In this document: positions 12,666 to 22,744 of the stretch, piece after piece
Layout of the letters: each line of letters begins with the position of its first letter
Position numbering within the stretch: the stretch's first letter is position 1
From: Saccoglossus kowalevskii
Taxonomy: Eukaryota; Hemichordata; Enteropneusta; Harrimaniidae
Assembly (NCBI RefSeq): GCF_000003605.2
Contig: NW_003157217.1
Location: forward strand, 1-46,808
Direction of reading: 5' to 3'
DNA: 46,808 bases
Position numbers and translations under genes: made by a program
The notes under the pieces: model-generated
The model's database searches: none
What the model saw: the letters and a program-made list of their open reading frames with translations, nothing else
What the model was told of the DNA's origin: nothing

Positions 12666-13608
12666 GCGATATCGTTTTTGAAACATAAAAAAATCTGAAA
12701 TAGCCGGCAATTCAGCTAAATTTCCAATAATCGATGCAGCTGTGTGGTTAGGTGATCGACAAATGTTTAAAGTAAAGCACAAACGGGCGTGGTCAGTTCT
12801 TGCATGGGAGACTGCTTGAGTAAATGAGCTGTTGAGTTTATTTTTTTTGTTTCATCACGCATATCGAAAATATATAAGGCAACGTTCCTGCATTTTACTT
12901 ACTGTGATGTCGATCATTTATAGTGGGAAATCGTGCGAATTTTTGTAACTGTTTTAATTAATGGACAGTTTTCAAATTCCTTCTAATTTCAAGAACAAGT
13001 TGCTGATCTGTCGGCACGTAGTGGGATTTACGCTGTTACCACTCCGTGCAAAGTTGTTCAAAGTGATTGCAAAGTTGTGCAAAGTTATTGAAATGTTAGT
13101 AGATGTATTTGTATGTATGACCTAAGTTGTTGGCATATAGAAACGCGCAGTTGTAAAGTCGAAAAAATCAATAAAAGCCTATTGAAAGCAGTCTATAGTT
13201 GTTCCCATGAGCTGAAGGTAAAATGTTAGAAAACACCGTGCAATGTTGGAATCAGCGAAGGAAATGTTGGCGGAGTTGCTTATATATTTAACCTAAGTCA
13301 TTGTCATGACAACCCCGCAGTTAAATTTCGAAAACATTAAGTAAATGTTCCAAGAATGCCTCATATATAAGCAGATTATCACCACAGCCTACCAAAAAAT
13401 CGACAAGAAACTGCTTACAAAGTTGTGAAAAGCGATTGCAAAGTTGGTAGTTTCATTCGGGATTATTACCTGTGATATCATATTAACAAGTCCAATAGTT
13501 AAAAGTTCGAAAATATGAATAAATGTTTCGTTACTTGGTGTTAAATTATCGTAGTGTTACTCAAAGTATGTAGAGGTCATAGGTCAATTATAGGAGGTAC
13601 ATGTGAAA
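12666..13608 (+). repeat. Monomer M15, 943 bp
   Basis: Class A in its 3' half. From about 13.01 kb onward it is nearly identical to the following unit, marking the start of a recent tandem duplication. Direct repeat 13574-13586 intact. Confidence 0.92.
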
Positions 13609-13813
13609 GCGATATCGTTTTTGAAACATTAAAAAATCTGAAATAGCCGGCAATTCGGCTGAATTTCAAATAATCGATGCAGCTGTGAGGTTTGGTGATC
13701 GACCAATGTTTAAAGTAAAGCACAAACGGGCGTGGATAGTTCTTGCATGGGAGACTGCCTGAGTAAATGAGCTGTTGAGTTTATTTTTTTTGTTTCATCA
13801 CGCATATCGAAAA

Positions 13814-13820
13814 TATATAA
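13814..13820 (+). promoter_or_regulatory. TATA-like element TATATAA (near +205 of each unit)
   Basis: AAAATATATAAGG is conserved in almost all units, including the deletion forms. It resembles an RNA polymerase II TATA box, but no downstream gene exists and AT-rich DNA gives such matches often. Confidence 0.25.
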
Positions 13821-14113
13821 GGCAACGTTCCTGCATTCTTTCTTACTGTGATGTCGATCATTTATAGCGGGAAATCGTGGAATTATTGTAACTGTTTTAA
13901 TTAATGGAAAGTTTTCAAATTCCTTCTAGATTTCAAGAACAAGTTGCTGAGCTGTCGGCACGTAGTGGGATTTACGCTGTTACCACTCCATGCAAAGTTG
14001 TTCAAAGTGATTGCAAAGTTGTGCAAAGTTATTGAAATGTTAGTAGATGTATTTGTATGTATGACCTAAGTTGTTGGCATATAGAAACGCGCAGTTGTAA
14101 AGTCGAAAAAATC

Positions 14114-14119
14114 AATAAA
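14114..14119 (+). terminator. AATAAA polyadenylation-signal match (near +505)
   Basis: TCAATAAAAGCC is conserved in most units, with a second AATAAA near +853 (14462). M11 and M20 read CAATTAAAG and lack this one. It would be usable only if the + strand is transcribed. Confidence 0.2.
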
Positions 14120-14244
14120 AGCCTATTGAAAGCAGTCTATAGTTGTTCCCATGAGCTGAAGGTAAAATGTTAGAAAACACCGTGCAATGTTGGAATAAGC
14201 GAAGAAAATGTTGGCGGAGTTGCTTATATATTTAACCTAAGTCA

Positions 14245-14256
14245 TTGTCATGACAA
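14245..14256. other. Perfect 12-bp palindrome TTGTCATGACAA
   Basis: Present in classes A and C. In class B the left arm is TTTTCATGAC and the symmetry is lost. It serves as a convenient class marker. Confidence 0.75.
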
Positions 14257-14307
14257 CCCCGCAGTTAAATTTCGAAAACATTAAGTAAATGTTCCAAGAA
14301 TGCCTCA

Positions 14308-14314
14308 TATATAA
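14308..14314 (+). promoter_or_regulatory. TATA-like element TATATAAGC (near +699), lost in class C
   Basis: CATATATAAGCAG or CTTATATATAAGC in classes A and B becomes CATAAATAAGC in class C. Function is uncertain. Confidence 0.2.
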
Positions 14315-14517
14315 GCAGATTATCACCACAGCCTACCAAAAAATCGACAAGAAACTGCTTACAAAGTTGTGAAAAGCGATTGCAAAGTTGGTAGTTTCAT
14401 TCGGGATTGTTACCTGTGATATCATATTAACAAGTCCAATAGTTAAAAGTTCGAAAATATGAATAAATGTTTCGTTACTTGGTGTTAAATTATCGTAGTG
14501 TTACTCAAAGTATGTAG

Positions 14518-14530
14518 AGGTCATAGGTCA
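14518..14530 (+). promoter_or_regulatory. DR1 nuclear-receptor-type direct repeat (T-spacer form, reference copy)
   Basis: AGGTCATAGGTCA is two perfect AGGTCA half-sites separated by one base. It lies 35-23 bp before each landmark. By my count the form AGGTCA-N-AGGTCA is intact at 44 of the 53 landmarks. Eight more have one changed half-site and one has a single half-site. Family knowledge: DR1 elements are bound by RXR/USP, HNF4, COUP-TF and PPAR-RXR type receptors of animals. Whether any receptor binds here is inference. Confidence 0.6.
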
Positions 14531-14936
14531 ATTATAGGAGGTACATGTGAAAGCGATATCGTTTTTGAAACATTAAAAAATCTGAAATAGCCGGCAATTC
14601 GGCTGAATTTCAAATAATCGATGCAGCTGTGAGGTTTGGTGATCGACCAATGTTTAAAGTAAAGCACAAACGGGCGTGGATAGTTCTTGTATGGGAGACT
14701 GCCTGAGTAAATGAGCTGTTGAGTTTATTTTTTTTGTTTCATCACGCATATCGAAAATATATAAGGCAACGTTCCTGCATTCTTTCTTACTGTGATGTCG
14801 ATCATTTATAGCGGGAAATCGTGGAATTATTGTAACTGTTTTAATTAATGGAAAGTTTTCAAATTCCTTCTAGATTTCAAGAACAAGTTGCTGAGCTGTC
14901 GGCACGTAGTGGGATTTACGCTGTTAACACTCCCGG

Positions 14937-14987
14937 CAAAGTTATTCAAAGTGATTGCAAAATTGTGCAAAGTTATTGCAAAGTTGG
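14937..14987 (+). repeat. Helically phased CAAAG run within the monomer
   Basis: CAAAG/CAAAA motifs start at 14937, 14947, 14958, 14968 and 14979, i.e. spacing 10, 11, 10, 11. The mean of 10.5 bp equals the B-DNA helical repeat. An equivalent run occurs in every unit that keeps this region. Such phasing can favour curvature or rotational nucleosome positioning. That role is inferred. Confidence 0.8.
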
Positions 14988-15305
14988 TAGATGGATTTGT
15001 ATGTATGACCTAAGTTGTTGGCATATAGAAACACGCAGTTGTAAAGTCGAGAAATTTAATAAAAACCGATTGAAAGCAGTCTATAGATGTTCCCATGAGC
15101 TGAGGGTAAAATGTTAGAACACACCGTGCAAAGTTGGAAAAAGCGAAGGAAATGTTGGCGGAGTTGCTTATATATTTAACCTAAGTCATTGTCATGAAAA
15201 CCCCGCAATTAAATTTCGAAAACATTAAGTAAATGTTCCGAGAATGTCTCATATATAAGCAGATTATCACAACAGCCAACGGAAAAATCGACAAGAAACT
15301 GCTTA

Positions 15306-15333
15306 CAAAGTTGTAAAAAGCGATTGCAAAGTT
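15306..15333 (+). repeat. Second CAAAGTT pair, two helical turns apart
   Basis: CAAAGTTG at 15306 and CAAAGTTGG at 15327 are 21 bp apart with an A-tract (TAAAAAG) between them, so they continue the 10.5-bp pattern on the same DNA face. Deleted in the 660-bp and the 324/363-bp units. Confidence 0.65.
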
Positions 15334-15496
15334 GGTAGTTTCATTCGGGTTTGTTACCTGTGATATCATATTAACAAGTCCAATAGTTAAAAGTTCGAAA
15401 ATATGAATAAATGTTTCGTTAATTGGTGTTAAATTATCGTAGTGTTAATCAAAGTATGTAGAGGTCATAGGTCAAATATAGGAGGTACCTGTGAAA

Positions 15497-16442
15497 GCGA
15501 TATCGTTTTTGAAACATTAAAAAATCTGAAATAGCCGGCAATTCGGCTGAATTTCAAATAATCGATGCAGCTGTGTGATTAGGTGATCGACCAATGTTTT
15601 TAAAGTAAAGCACAAACAGTCGTGGTTAGTTCTTGCAAGGGAGACTGATTGAGTAAATGAGCTGTTGAGTTTATTTTTTTTTGTTTCATCACGCATATAG
15701 AAAATATATAAGGCAACGTTCCTGCATTCTTTCATACTGTGATGTCGATCATTTATAGTGGGAAATCGTGGAATTGTTGTAACTGTTTTAATTAATGGAC
15801 AGTTTTCAAATTCCTTCTAATTTCAAGAACAAGTTGCTGATCTGTCGGCACGTTGTGGGATTTACGCTGTCACTACTCCGTGCAAGATTGTTCAAAGTGA
15901 TTGCAAAGTTGTACAAAGTTATTGAAAAGATAGTAGATGTATTTGTATGTATGACCTAAGTTGTTGGCATATAGAAACGCGCAGTTGTAAAGTCGAGAAA
16001 TTCAATAAAAGCCAATTGAAAACAGTCTATAGATGTTGGCATGAGGTGAGGGCAAAATGTTTGAAAACACCGTGCAAAGTTGGAAAAAACGAAGGAAATG
16101 TTGGCGGAGTTGCTTATATATTTAACGTAAGTCATTTTCATGACAACCCCGCAGTTAAATTTCGAAAACATTAAGTAAATGTTCCTAGAATGTCTTATAT
16201 ATAAGCAGATTATCACAACAGCCAACGGAAAAATCGACAAGAAACTGCTTACAAAGTTGTAAAAAGCGATTGCAAAGTTGGTAGTTTCATTCGGGATTGT
16301 TACCTGTGATATCATATTAACAAGTCCAATAGTTAAAAGTTCGAAAGTGTGAATAAATGTTTCGTTAATTGGTGTTAAATTATCGTAGTGTTACTCAAAG
16401 TATGTAGAGGTCATAGGTCAATTATAGGAGGTACCCGTGAAA
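15497..16442 (+). repeat. Monomer M18, 946 bp
   Basis: Class B. It contains perfect palindromes AGGTACCT (15483-15490, just before its start) and CGATATCG (15498-15505). A 119-codon minus-strand open frame lies at 15956-16315. Direct repeat 16408-16420 intact. Confidence 0.92.
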
Positions 16443-17385
16443 GCGATATCGTTTTCGAAACATTAAAAAATCTGAAATAGCCGGCAATTCGTTTGAATTT
16501 CAAATAATCGAAGCCGCTGTGTGGTTAGGTGATCGAGCAATGTTTAAAGTAAAGTACAAACGGGCGTGGTTAGTTCTTGCATGGGAGACTGCTTGAGTAA
16601 ATGAGCTGTTGAGTTTATTTTTTTAGTTCCATCGCGCATATCGAAAATATATAAGGCAACGTTCCTGCATTCTTTTTACTGTGATCTTGATCATTTATAG
16701 TGGAAAATCGTAGAATTTTTGTAACTGTTTTAATTATTACAAAGTTTTCAAATTCCTTTTACATTTCAAGAACAAGTTGCTGAGCTGTCGGCACGTAGTG
16801 GGATTTACGCTGTTAACACTCCCGGCAAAGTTATTCAAAGTGATTGCAAAATTGTGCAAAGTTATTGCAAAGTTGGTAGATGGATTTGTATGTATGACCT
16901 AAGTTGTTGGCATATAGAAACACGCAGTTGTAAAGTCGAGAAATTTAATAAAAACCGATTGAAAGCAGCCTATAGATGTTCCCATGAGCTGAGGGTAAAA
17001 TCATAGAACACACCGTGCAAAGTTGGAAAAAGCGAAGGAAATGTTGGCGGAGTTGCTTATATATTTAACGTATTTCATTTTCATGACAACCCCGCAGTTA
17101 AATTTCGAAAACATTACGTAAATGTTCCGAGAATGTCTTATATATAATCAGATTATCACAACAGCCAACGGAAAAATCGACAAGAAACTGCTTACAAAGT
17201 TGTAAAAAGCGATTGCAAAGTTGGTAGTATCATTCGGAATTGTTACCTGTGATATCATATTAACAAGTCCAATAGTTAAAAGTTCGAAAATGTGAATAAA
17301 TGTTTCGTTAATTGGTGTTAAATTATCGCAGTGTTACTCAAAGTATGCAGTGGTCATAGGTCAATAATAGGAGGTACCTGTGAAA
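16443..17385 (+). repeat. Monomer M19, 943 bp
   Basis: Close to M12 (6615 bp upstream). Class B' with a private CGTATTTC change. Direct repeat at 17351-17363 degenerate (TGGTCA). Confidence 0.92.
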
Positions 17386-18045
17386 GCGATATCGTTTTTG
17401 AAACATTAAAAAATCTGAAATAGCCGGCAATTCAGCTGAATTTCAAATAATCGATGTAGCTGTGTGGCTAGGTGATCGACCAATTTTTTAAAATAAAGCA
17501 CAAACGGGCGTGGCTAGTTCTTGCATGGGAGACTGCTTGAGTAAATGAGCTGTTGAGTTTATTTTTTTAGTTCCATCACGCATATCGAAAATATATAAGG
17601 CAACGTTCCTGCATTCTTTTTACTGTGATGTCGATCATTTATAGTGGAAAATCGTAGAATTTTTGTAACTGTTTTAATTATTACAAAGCTTTCAAATTCC
17701 TTCTAGATTTCAAGAACAAGTTGATGAGCTGTCGGCACATAGTTGGATTTACGCTGTTAACACTCCCGGCAAAGTTATTCAAAGTGATTGCAATGCTGTG
17801 CAAAGTTATTGAAAAGTTGGTAGATGTATTTGTATATATGACCTAAGTTGTTGGCAGATAGAAACACGCAGTTGTAAAGTCGAGAAATTCAATTAAAGCT
17901 TGTTACCTGTGATATCATATTAACAAGTCCAATAGTTAAAAGTTCGAAAATGTGAATAAATGTTTCGTTAATTGGTGTTAAATTATCGTAGTGTTACTCA
18001 AAGTATGTAGAGGTCATTGGTCAATTATAGGAGGTACCTGTGAAA
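17386..18045 (+). repeat. Monomer M20, truncated to 660 bp (~283-bp deletion)
   Basis: Second copy of the M11 deletion, with the same AATTAAAGC|TTGTTACC junction near 17899. M11 and M20 also share the TTGATGAGCTG and GCAATGCTG changes, so they are copies of one deleted ancestor. The second half of the direct repeat at 18011-18023 is degenerate (TGGTCA). Confidence 0.93.
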
Positions 18046-18980
18046 GCGATATCGTTTTTGAAACATAAAAAAATCTGAAATAGCCGGCAATTCAGCTGAA
18101 TTTCAAATAATCGATGCAGCTGTGTTATTAGGTGATCGACAAATGTTTAAAGTAAAGCACAAACGGGCGTGGTTAGTTCTTGCAAGGGAGACTGATTGAG
18201 TAAATGAGCTGTTGAGTTTATTTTTTTTGTTTCATCACGCATATCGAAAATATATAAGGCAACGTTCCTGCATTCTTTCTTACTGTGATGTCGATCATTT
18301 ATAGTGGAAAATCGTGTAATTTTTGTAACTGTTTTAATTAATGGAAAGTTTTCAAATTCCTTCTAATTTTCAAGAACAGGTTGCTGAGCTGTCGGCACGT
18401 AGTGGGATTTACGCTGTTACCACTCCGTGCAAAGTTGTTCAAAGTGATTGCAAAGTTATTGAAAAGTTGGTAGATGTATTTGTATATATGACTTAAGTTG
18501 TTGGCATATAGAAACGCGCAGTTGTAAAGTCGAGAAATTCAATAAAAGCCAATTGAAAGCAGTCTATAGATGTTGCCATGTGGTGAGGGCAAAATGTTTG
18601 AAAACACCGTGCAAAGTTGGAAAAAAACGATGGAAATGTTGGCGGAGTTGCTTATATATTTAACGTAAGTCATTTTCATGACAACCCCGTAGTTAAATTT
18701 CGAAAACATTAAGTAAATGTTCCGAGAATGTCTTATATATAAGCAGATTATCACCACAGCCTACCAAAGAATCGACAAGAAACTGCTTACAAAGTTGTAA
18801 AAAGCGATTGCAAAGTTGGTAGTTTCATTCGGGATTGTTACCTGTGATATCATATTAACAAGTCCAATAGTTAAAAGTTCGAAAATGTGAATAAATGTTT
18901 CGTTAATTGGTGTTAAATTATCGTAGTGTTACTCAAAGTATGTAGAGATCATAGGTCAGTTATAGGAGGTCCATGTGAAA
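18046..18980 (+). repeat. Monomer M21, 935 bp
   Basis: Shorter mainly because one 10-bp element of the phased CAAAG run is missing (18430-18465 has three CAAAG motifs before GAAAAG instead of four). From about 18.37 kb it matches M1. Class B. Direct repeat 18946-18958 degenerate (AGATCA). Confidence 0.92.
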
Positions 18981-19923
18981 GCGATATCGTTTTTGAAACA
19001 TAAAAAAATCTGAAATAGCCGGCAATTCGGCTGAATTTCCAATAATCGATGCAGCTGTGTGGTTAGGTGATCGAGCAATGTTTAAAGTAAAGTACAAACG
19101 GGCGTGGTTAGTTCTTGCATGGGTGACTGCATGATTAAACGAGCTGTTGAGTTTATTTTTTTAGTTCCATCACGCATATCGAAAATATATAAAGCAACGT
19201 TCCTGCATTCTTTTTACTGTGATGTCGATCATTTATAGTGGAAAATCGTAGAATTTTTGTAACTGTTTTAATTATTACAAAGTTTTCAAATTCCTTTTAG
19301 ATTTCAAGAACAAGTTGCTGAGCTGTCGGCACGTAGTGGGATTTACGCTGTTAACACTCCCGGCAAAGTTATTCAAAGTGATTGCAAAATTGTGCAAAGT
19401 TATTGCAAAGTTGGTAGATGGATTTGTATGTATGAACTAAGTTTTTGGCATATAGAAACACGCAGTTGTAAAGTCGGGAAATTTAATAAAAACCGATTGA
19501 AAGCAGTCTATAGATGTTCCCATGAGGTGAGGGTAAAATGTTAGAACACACCGTGCAAAGTTGGCAAAAGCGAAGGAAATGTTGGCGGAGTTGCTTATAT
19601 ATTTAACGTAAGTCATTTTCATGACAACCCCGCAGCTAAATTTCGAAAACATTAAGTAAATGTTCCTAGAATGTCTTATATATAAGCAGATTATCACCAC
19701 AGCCTACCAAAAAATCGACAAGGAACTGCTTACAAAGTTGTAAAAAGCGATTGCAAAATTGGTAGTTTCATTCGGGATTGTTACCTGTGATATCATATTA
19801 ACAAGTCCAATAGTTAAAAGTTCGAAAATGTGAATAAATGTTTCGTTAATTGGTGTTAAATTATCGTAGTGTTAATCAAAGTATGTAGACGTCATAGGTC
19901 AATTATAGGAGGTACGTGTGAAA
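18981..19923 (+). repeat. Monomer M22, 943 bp
   Basis: Class B, ATTACAAAG allele. TGAACTAAGTTTTTGG replaces TGACCTAAGTTGTTGG near 19435, a change shared with M23 and partly M24. Direct repeat 19889-19901 degenerate (ACGTCA first half). Confidence 0.92.
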
Positions 19924-20866
19924 GCGATATCGTTTTTGAAACATTAAAAAATCTGAAATAGCCGGCAATTCGGCTGAATTTCTAATAATCGATGCAGCTG
20001 TGTGGTTAGGTGATCGACCAATGTTTAAAGTAAAGTACAAACGGGCATGGTTAGTTCTTGCATGGGAGACTGCTTGAGTAAATGAGCTGTTGAGTTTATT
20101 TTTTTGTTTCAACACGCATATCGAAAATATGTAAGGCAACGTTCCTGCATTCTTTCTTACTGTGATGTCGATCATTTGTAGTGGGAAATCGTGGAATTAT
20201 TGTAACTGTTTTAATTAATGGACAGTTTTCAAATTCCTTCTAGATTTCAAGAACAAGTTGCTGAGCTGTCGGCACGTAGTGGGATTTACGCTGTTAACAC
20301 TCCCGGCAAAGTTATTCAAAGTGATTGCAAAATTGTGCAAAGTTATTGCAAAGTTGGTAGATGGATTTGTATGTATGAACTAAGTTTTTGGCATATAGAA
20401 ACACGCAGTTGTAAAGTCGAGAAATTTAATAAAAACCGATTGAAAGCAGTCTATAGATGTTCCCATGAGCTGAGGGTAAAATGTTAGAACACACCGTGCA
20501 AAGTTGGAAAAAGCGAAGGAAATGTTGGCGGAGTTTCTGTTATATTTAACGTAAGTCATTTTCATGACAACCCCGCAGTTAAATTTCGAAAACATTAAGT
20601 AAATGTTCCGAGAATGTCTTATATATAAGCAGATTATCACCACAGCCTACCAAACAATCGACAAGAAACTGCTTACAAAGTTGTAAAAAGCGATTGCAAA
20701 GTTGGTAGTTTCATTGGGGATTGTTACCTGTGATATCATATTAACAAGTCCAATAGTTAACAGTTTGAAAATGTGAATAAATGTTTCGCTAATTGGTGTT
20801 AAATTATCGTAGTGTTACTCAAAGTATGTAGAGGTCATAGGTCAATTATAGGAGGCGCCTGTGAAA
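19924..20866 (+). repeat. Monomer M23, 943 bp
   Basis: Class B. Its 3' half closely resembles M22. Private TTTCTGTTATATT near 20535. Direct repeat 20832-20844 intact. Confidence 0.92.
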
Positions 20867-21805
20867 GCGATATCGTTTTTGAAACATTAAAAAATCTGAA
20901 ATAGCCGGCAATTCAGCTGAATTTCAAATAATCGATGCAGCTGTGTGGTTAGGTGATCGACAAATGTTTACAGTAAAGCACAAACGGGCGTGGTTAGTTC
21001 TTGCATAGGAGACTGCCTGAGTAAATGACCTGTTGAGTTTATTTTTTTTTGTTTCATCACGCATATCGAAAATATATAAGGCAACGTTCCTGCATTTTTC
21101 TTACTGTGATGTAGATCATTTATAGTGAAATCGTAGAAATTTGTAACTGTTTTAATTAATACAAAGTTTTCTAATTCTTCTAGATTTCAAGAACAAGTTG
21201 CTGAGCTGTCGGCACGTAGTGAGATTACGCTGTTAACACTCCCGGCAAAGTTATTCAAAGTGATTGCAAAATTGTGCAAAGTTATTGCAAAGTTGGTAGA
21301 TGGATTTGTATGTATGAACTAAGTGTTTGGCATATAGAAACACGCAGTTGTAAAGTCGAGAAATTTAATAAAATCCGATTGAAAGCAGTCTATAGATGTT
21401 CCCATGAGCTGAGGGCAAAATGTTTGAGAACACCGTGCAATGTTGGAAAAAACGAAGGAAATGTTGGCGGAGTTGTTTATATATTTAACGTAAGTCATTT
21501 TCATGACAACCCCGCAGTTAAATTTAGAAAACATTAAGTAAATGTTCCGAGAATGTCTTATATATAAGCAGATTATCACAACAGCCAACGGAAAAATCGA
21601 AAAGAAACTGCTTACAAAGTTGTAAAAAGCGATTGCAAAGTTGGTAGTTTCATTCGGGATTGTTACCTGTGATATCATATTAACAAGTCCAATAGTTAAA
21701 AGTTCGAAAATGTGAATAAATGTTTCGTTAATTAGTGTTAAATTATCGTAGTGTTACTCAAAGTATGTAGAGGTCATAGGTCAGTTATAGGAGGTACATG
21801 TGAAA
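20867..21805 (+). repeat. Monomer M24, 939 bp, with clustered 1-bp losses
   Basis: Class B. Several one-base deletions fall within 21095-21235 (for example AGTGAGATTACG for AGTGGGATTTACG). It shares GATGTAGATC and ATTAATACAAAG with M43. Direct repeat 21771-21783 intact. Confidence 0.9.
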
Positions 21806-22744
21806 GCGATATCAGTTTTGAAACATAAAAAAATCTGAAATAGCCGGCAATTCGGCTGAATTTCCAATAATCGATGCAGCTGTGTGGTTAGGGGATCAGA
21901 CCAATGTTTAAAGTAAAGTACAAACGGGCGTGGTTAGTCTGCATGGGAGACTGCTGAGTAAATGAGCTGTTGAGTTTATTTTTTGTTTGTTTCATCACGC
22001 ATATCGAAAATATATAAGGCAACGTTCTGCATTCTTCTTACTGTGATGTCGATCATTTATAGTGGAAAATCGTGGAATTGTTGTAACTGTTTTAATTAAC
22101 GGACAGTTTTCAAATTCCTTCTAATTTCAAGAACAAGTTGCTGATCTGTCGGCACGTAGTGGGATTTACGCTGTTAACACTCCCTGCAAAGTTATTCAAA
22201 GTGATTGGAAAATTGTGCAAAGTTATTGCAAAGTTGTTAGATGGATTTGTATGTATGACCTAAGTTGTTGGCATATAGAAACACGCAGTTGTAAAGTCGA
22301 GAAATTTAATAAAAACCGATGGAAAGCAGTCTATAGATGTTCTCATGAGCTGAGGGTAAAATCATTGAACACACCGTACAAAGTTGGAAAAAGCGAAGGA
22401 AATGCTGGCGGAGTTGCTTATATATTTAACCTAAGTCATTGTCATGACAGCCCCGCAGTTAAATTTCGAAAACATTATGTAAATGTTCCGAGAATGTCTC
22501 TTATATAAGCAGATTATCGCAACAGCAACCGTAAAATCGACAACCAACTGCAACAAAGTTGTAAAAAGCTATTGCAAAGTTGGTAGTTTCATTCGTGATT
22601 GTTACCTGTGATATTATATTAACAAGTCTATTAGTTAAAAGTTCGAAAATGTGAATAAATGTTTCGTTAATTGGTGTTAAATTAGCGTAGTGTTACTCGA
22701 AGTATGTAGAGGTCATAGGTCAATTATTGGAGGTACCCGTGAAA
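21806..22744 (+). repeat. Monomer M25, 939 bp
   Basis: From about 21.97 kb it is a near-perfect copy of M8. Several single-base losses near 21935-22040 (GTTAGTCTGC, CGTTCTGCATTC) are absent from M8. Class A. Direct repeat 22710-22722 intact. Confidence 0.91.

Larger units (their letters stand above)
13609..14552 (+). repeat. Monomer M16, 944 bp (reference unit for motif positions)
   Basis: Full-length class A unit used here as the map. Palindromes GCCGGC at 13646, AATTCGGCTGAATT (imperfect) at 13652 and ATCGAT at 13673. TATATAA at 13814. CAAAGT run at 13993-14040. AATAAA at 14114 and 14462. TTGTCATGACAA at 14245. TATATAA at 14308. TGATATCA at 14417. Direct repeat at 14518-14530. Nearly identical to M17's 5' part (e.g. 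the shared GTGAGGTTTGG). Confidence 0.95.
14553..15496 (+). repeat. Monomer M17, 944 bp
   Basis: Its first ~370 bp copy M16. After about 14925 it switches to the CTCCCGGCAAAG variant. It shows the clearest 10/11-bp phased CAAAG run of the array (14937-14987). Class A. Direct repeat 15462-15474 intact. Confidence 0.92.

Noticed and set aside
13771-13800. T-rich tract as a replication origin or terminator
   Set aside because: It is a short variable T-run with no supporting element, and S-type units lack it without other visible effect.
14468-14486. CENP-B box candidate at TTTCGTTAATTGG (M16 reads TTTCGTTACTTGG)
   Set aside because: Only the first half (TTCG) fits. The required A and CGGG core bases of the 17-bp box are absent.
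14620-14655. RNA polymerase III box A/B-like motifs (GTTCGAAAA, GATCGACCA) suggesting a tRNA-derived SINE
   Set aside because: Neither matches the B box at its 3' C positions, no convincing box A lies at the right distance, and no cloverleaf can be drawn.
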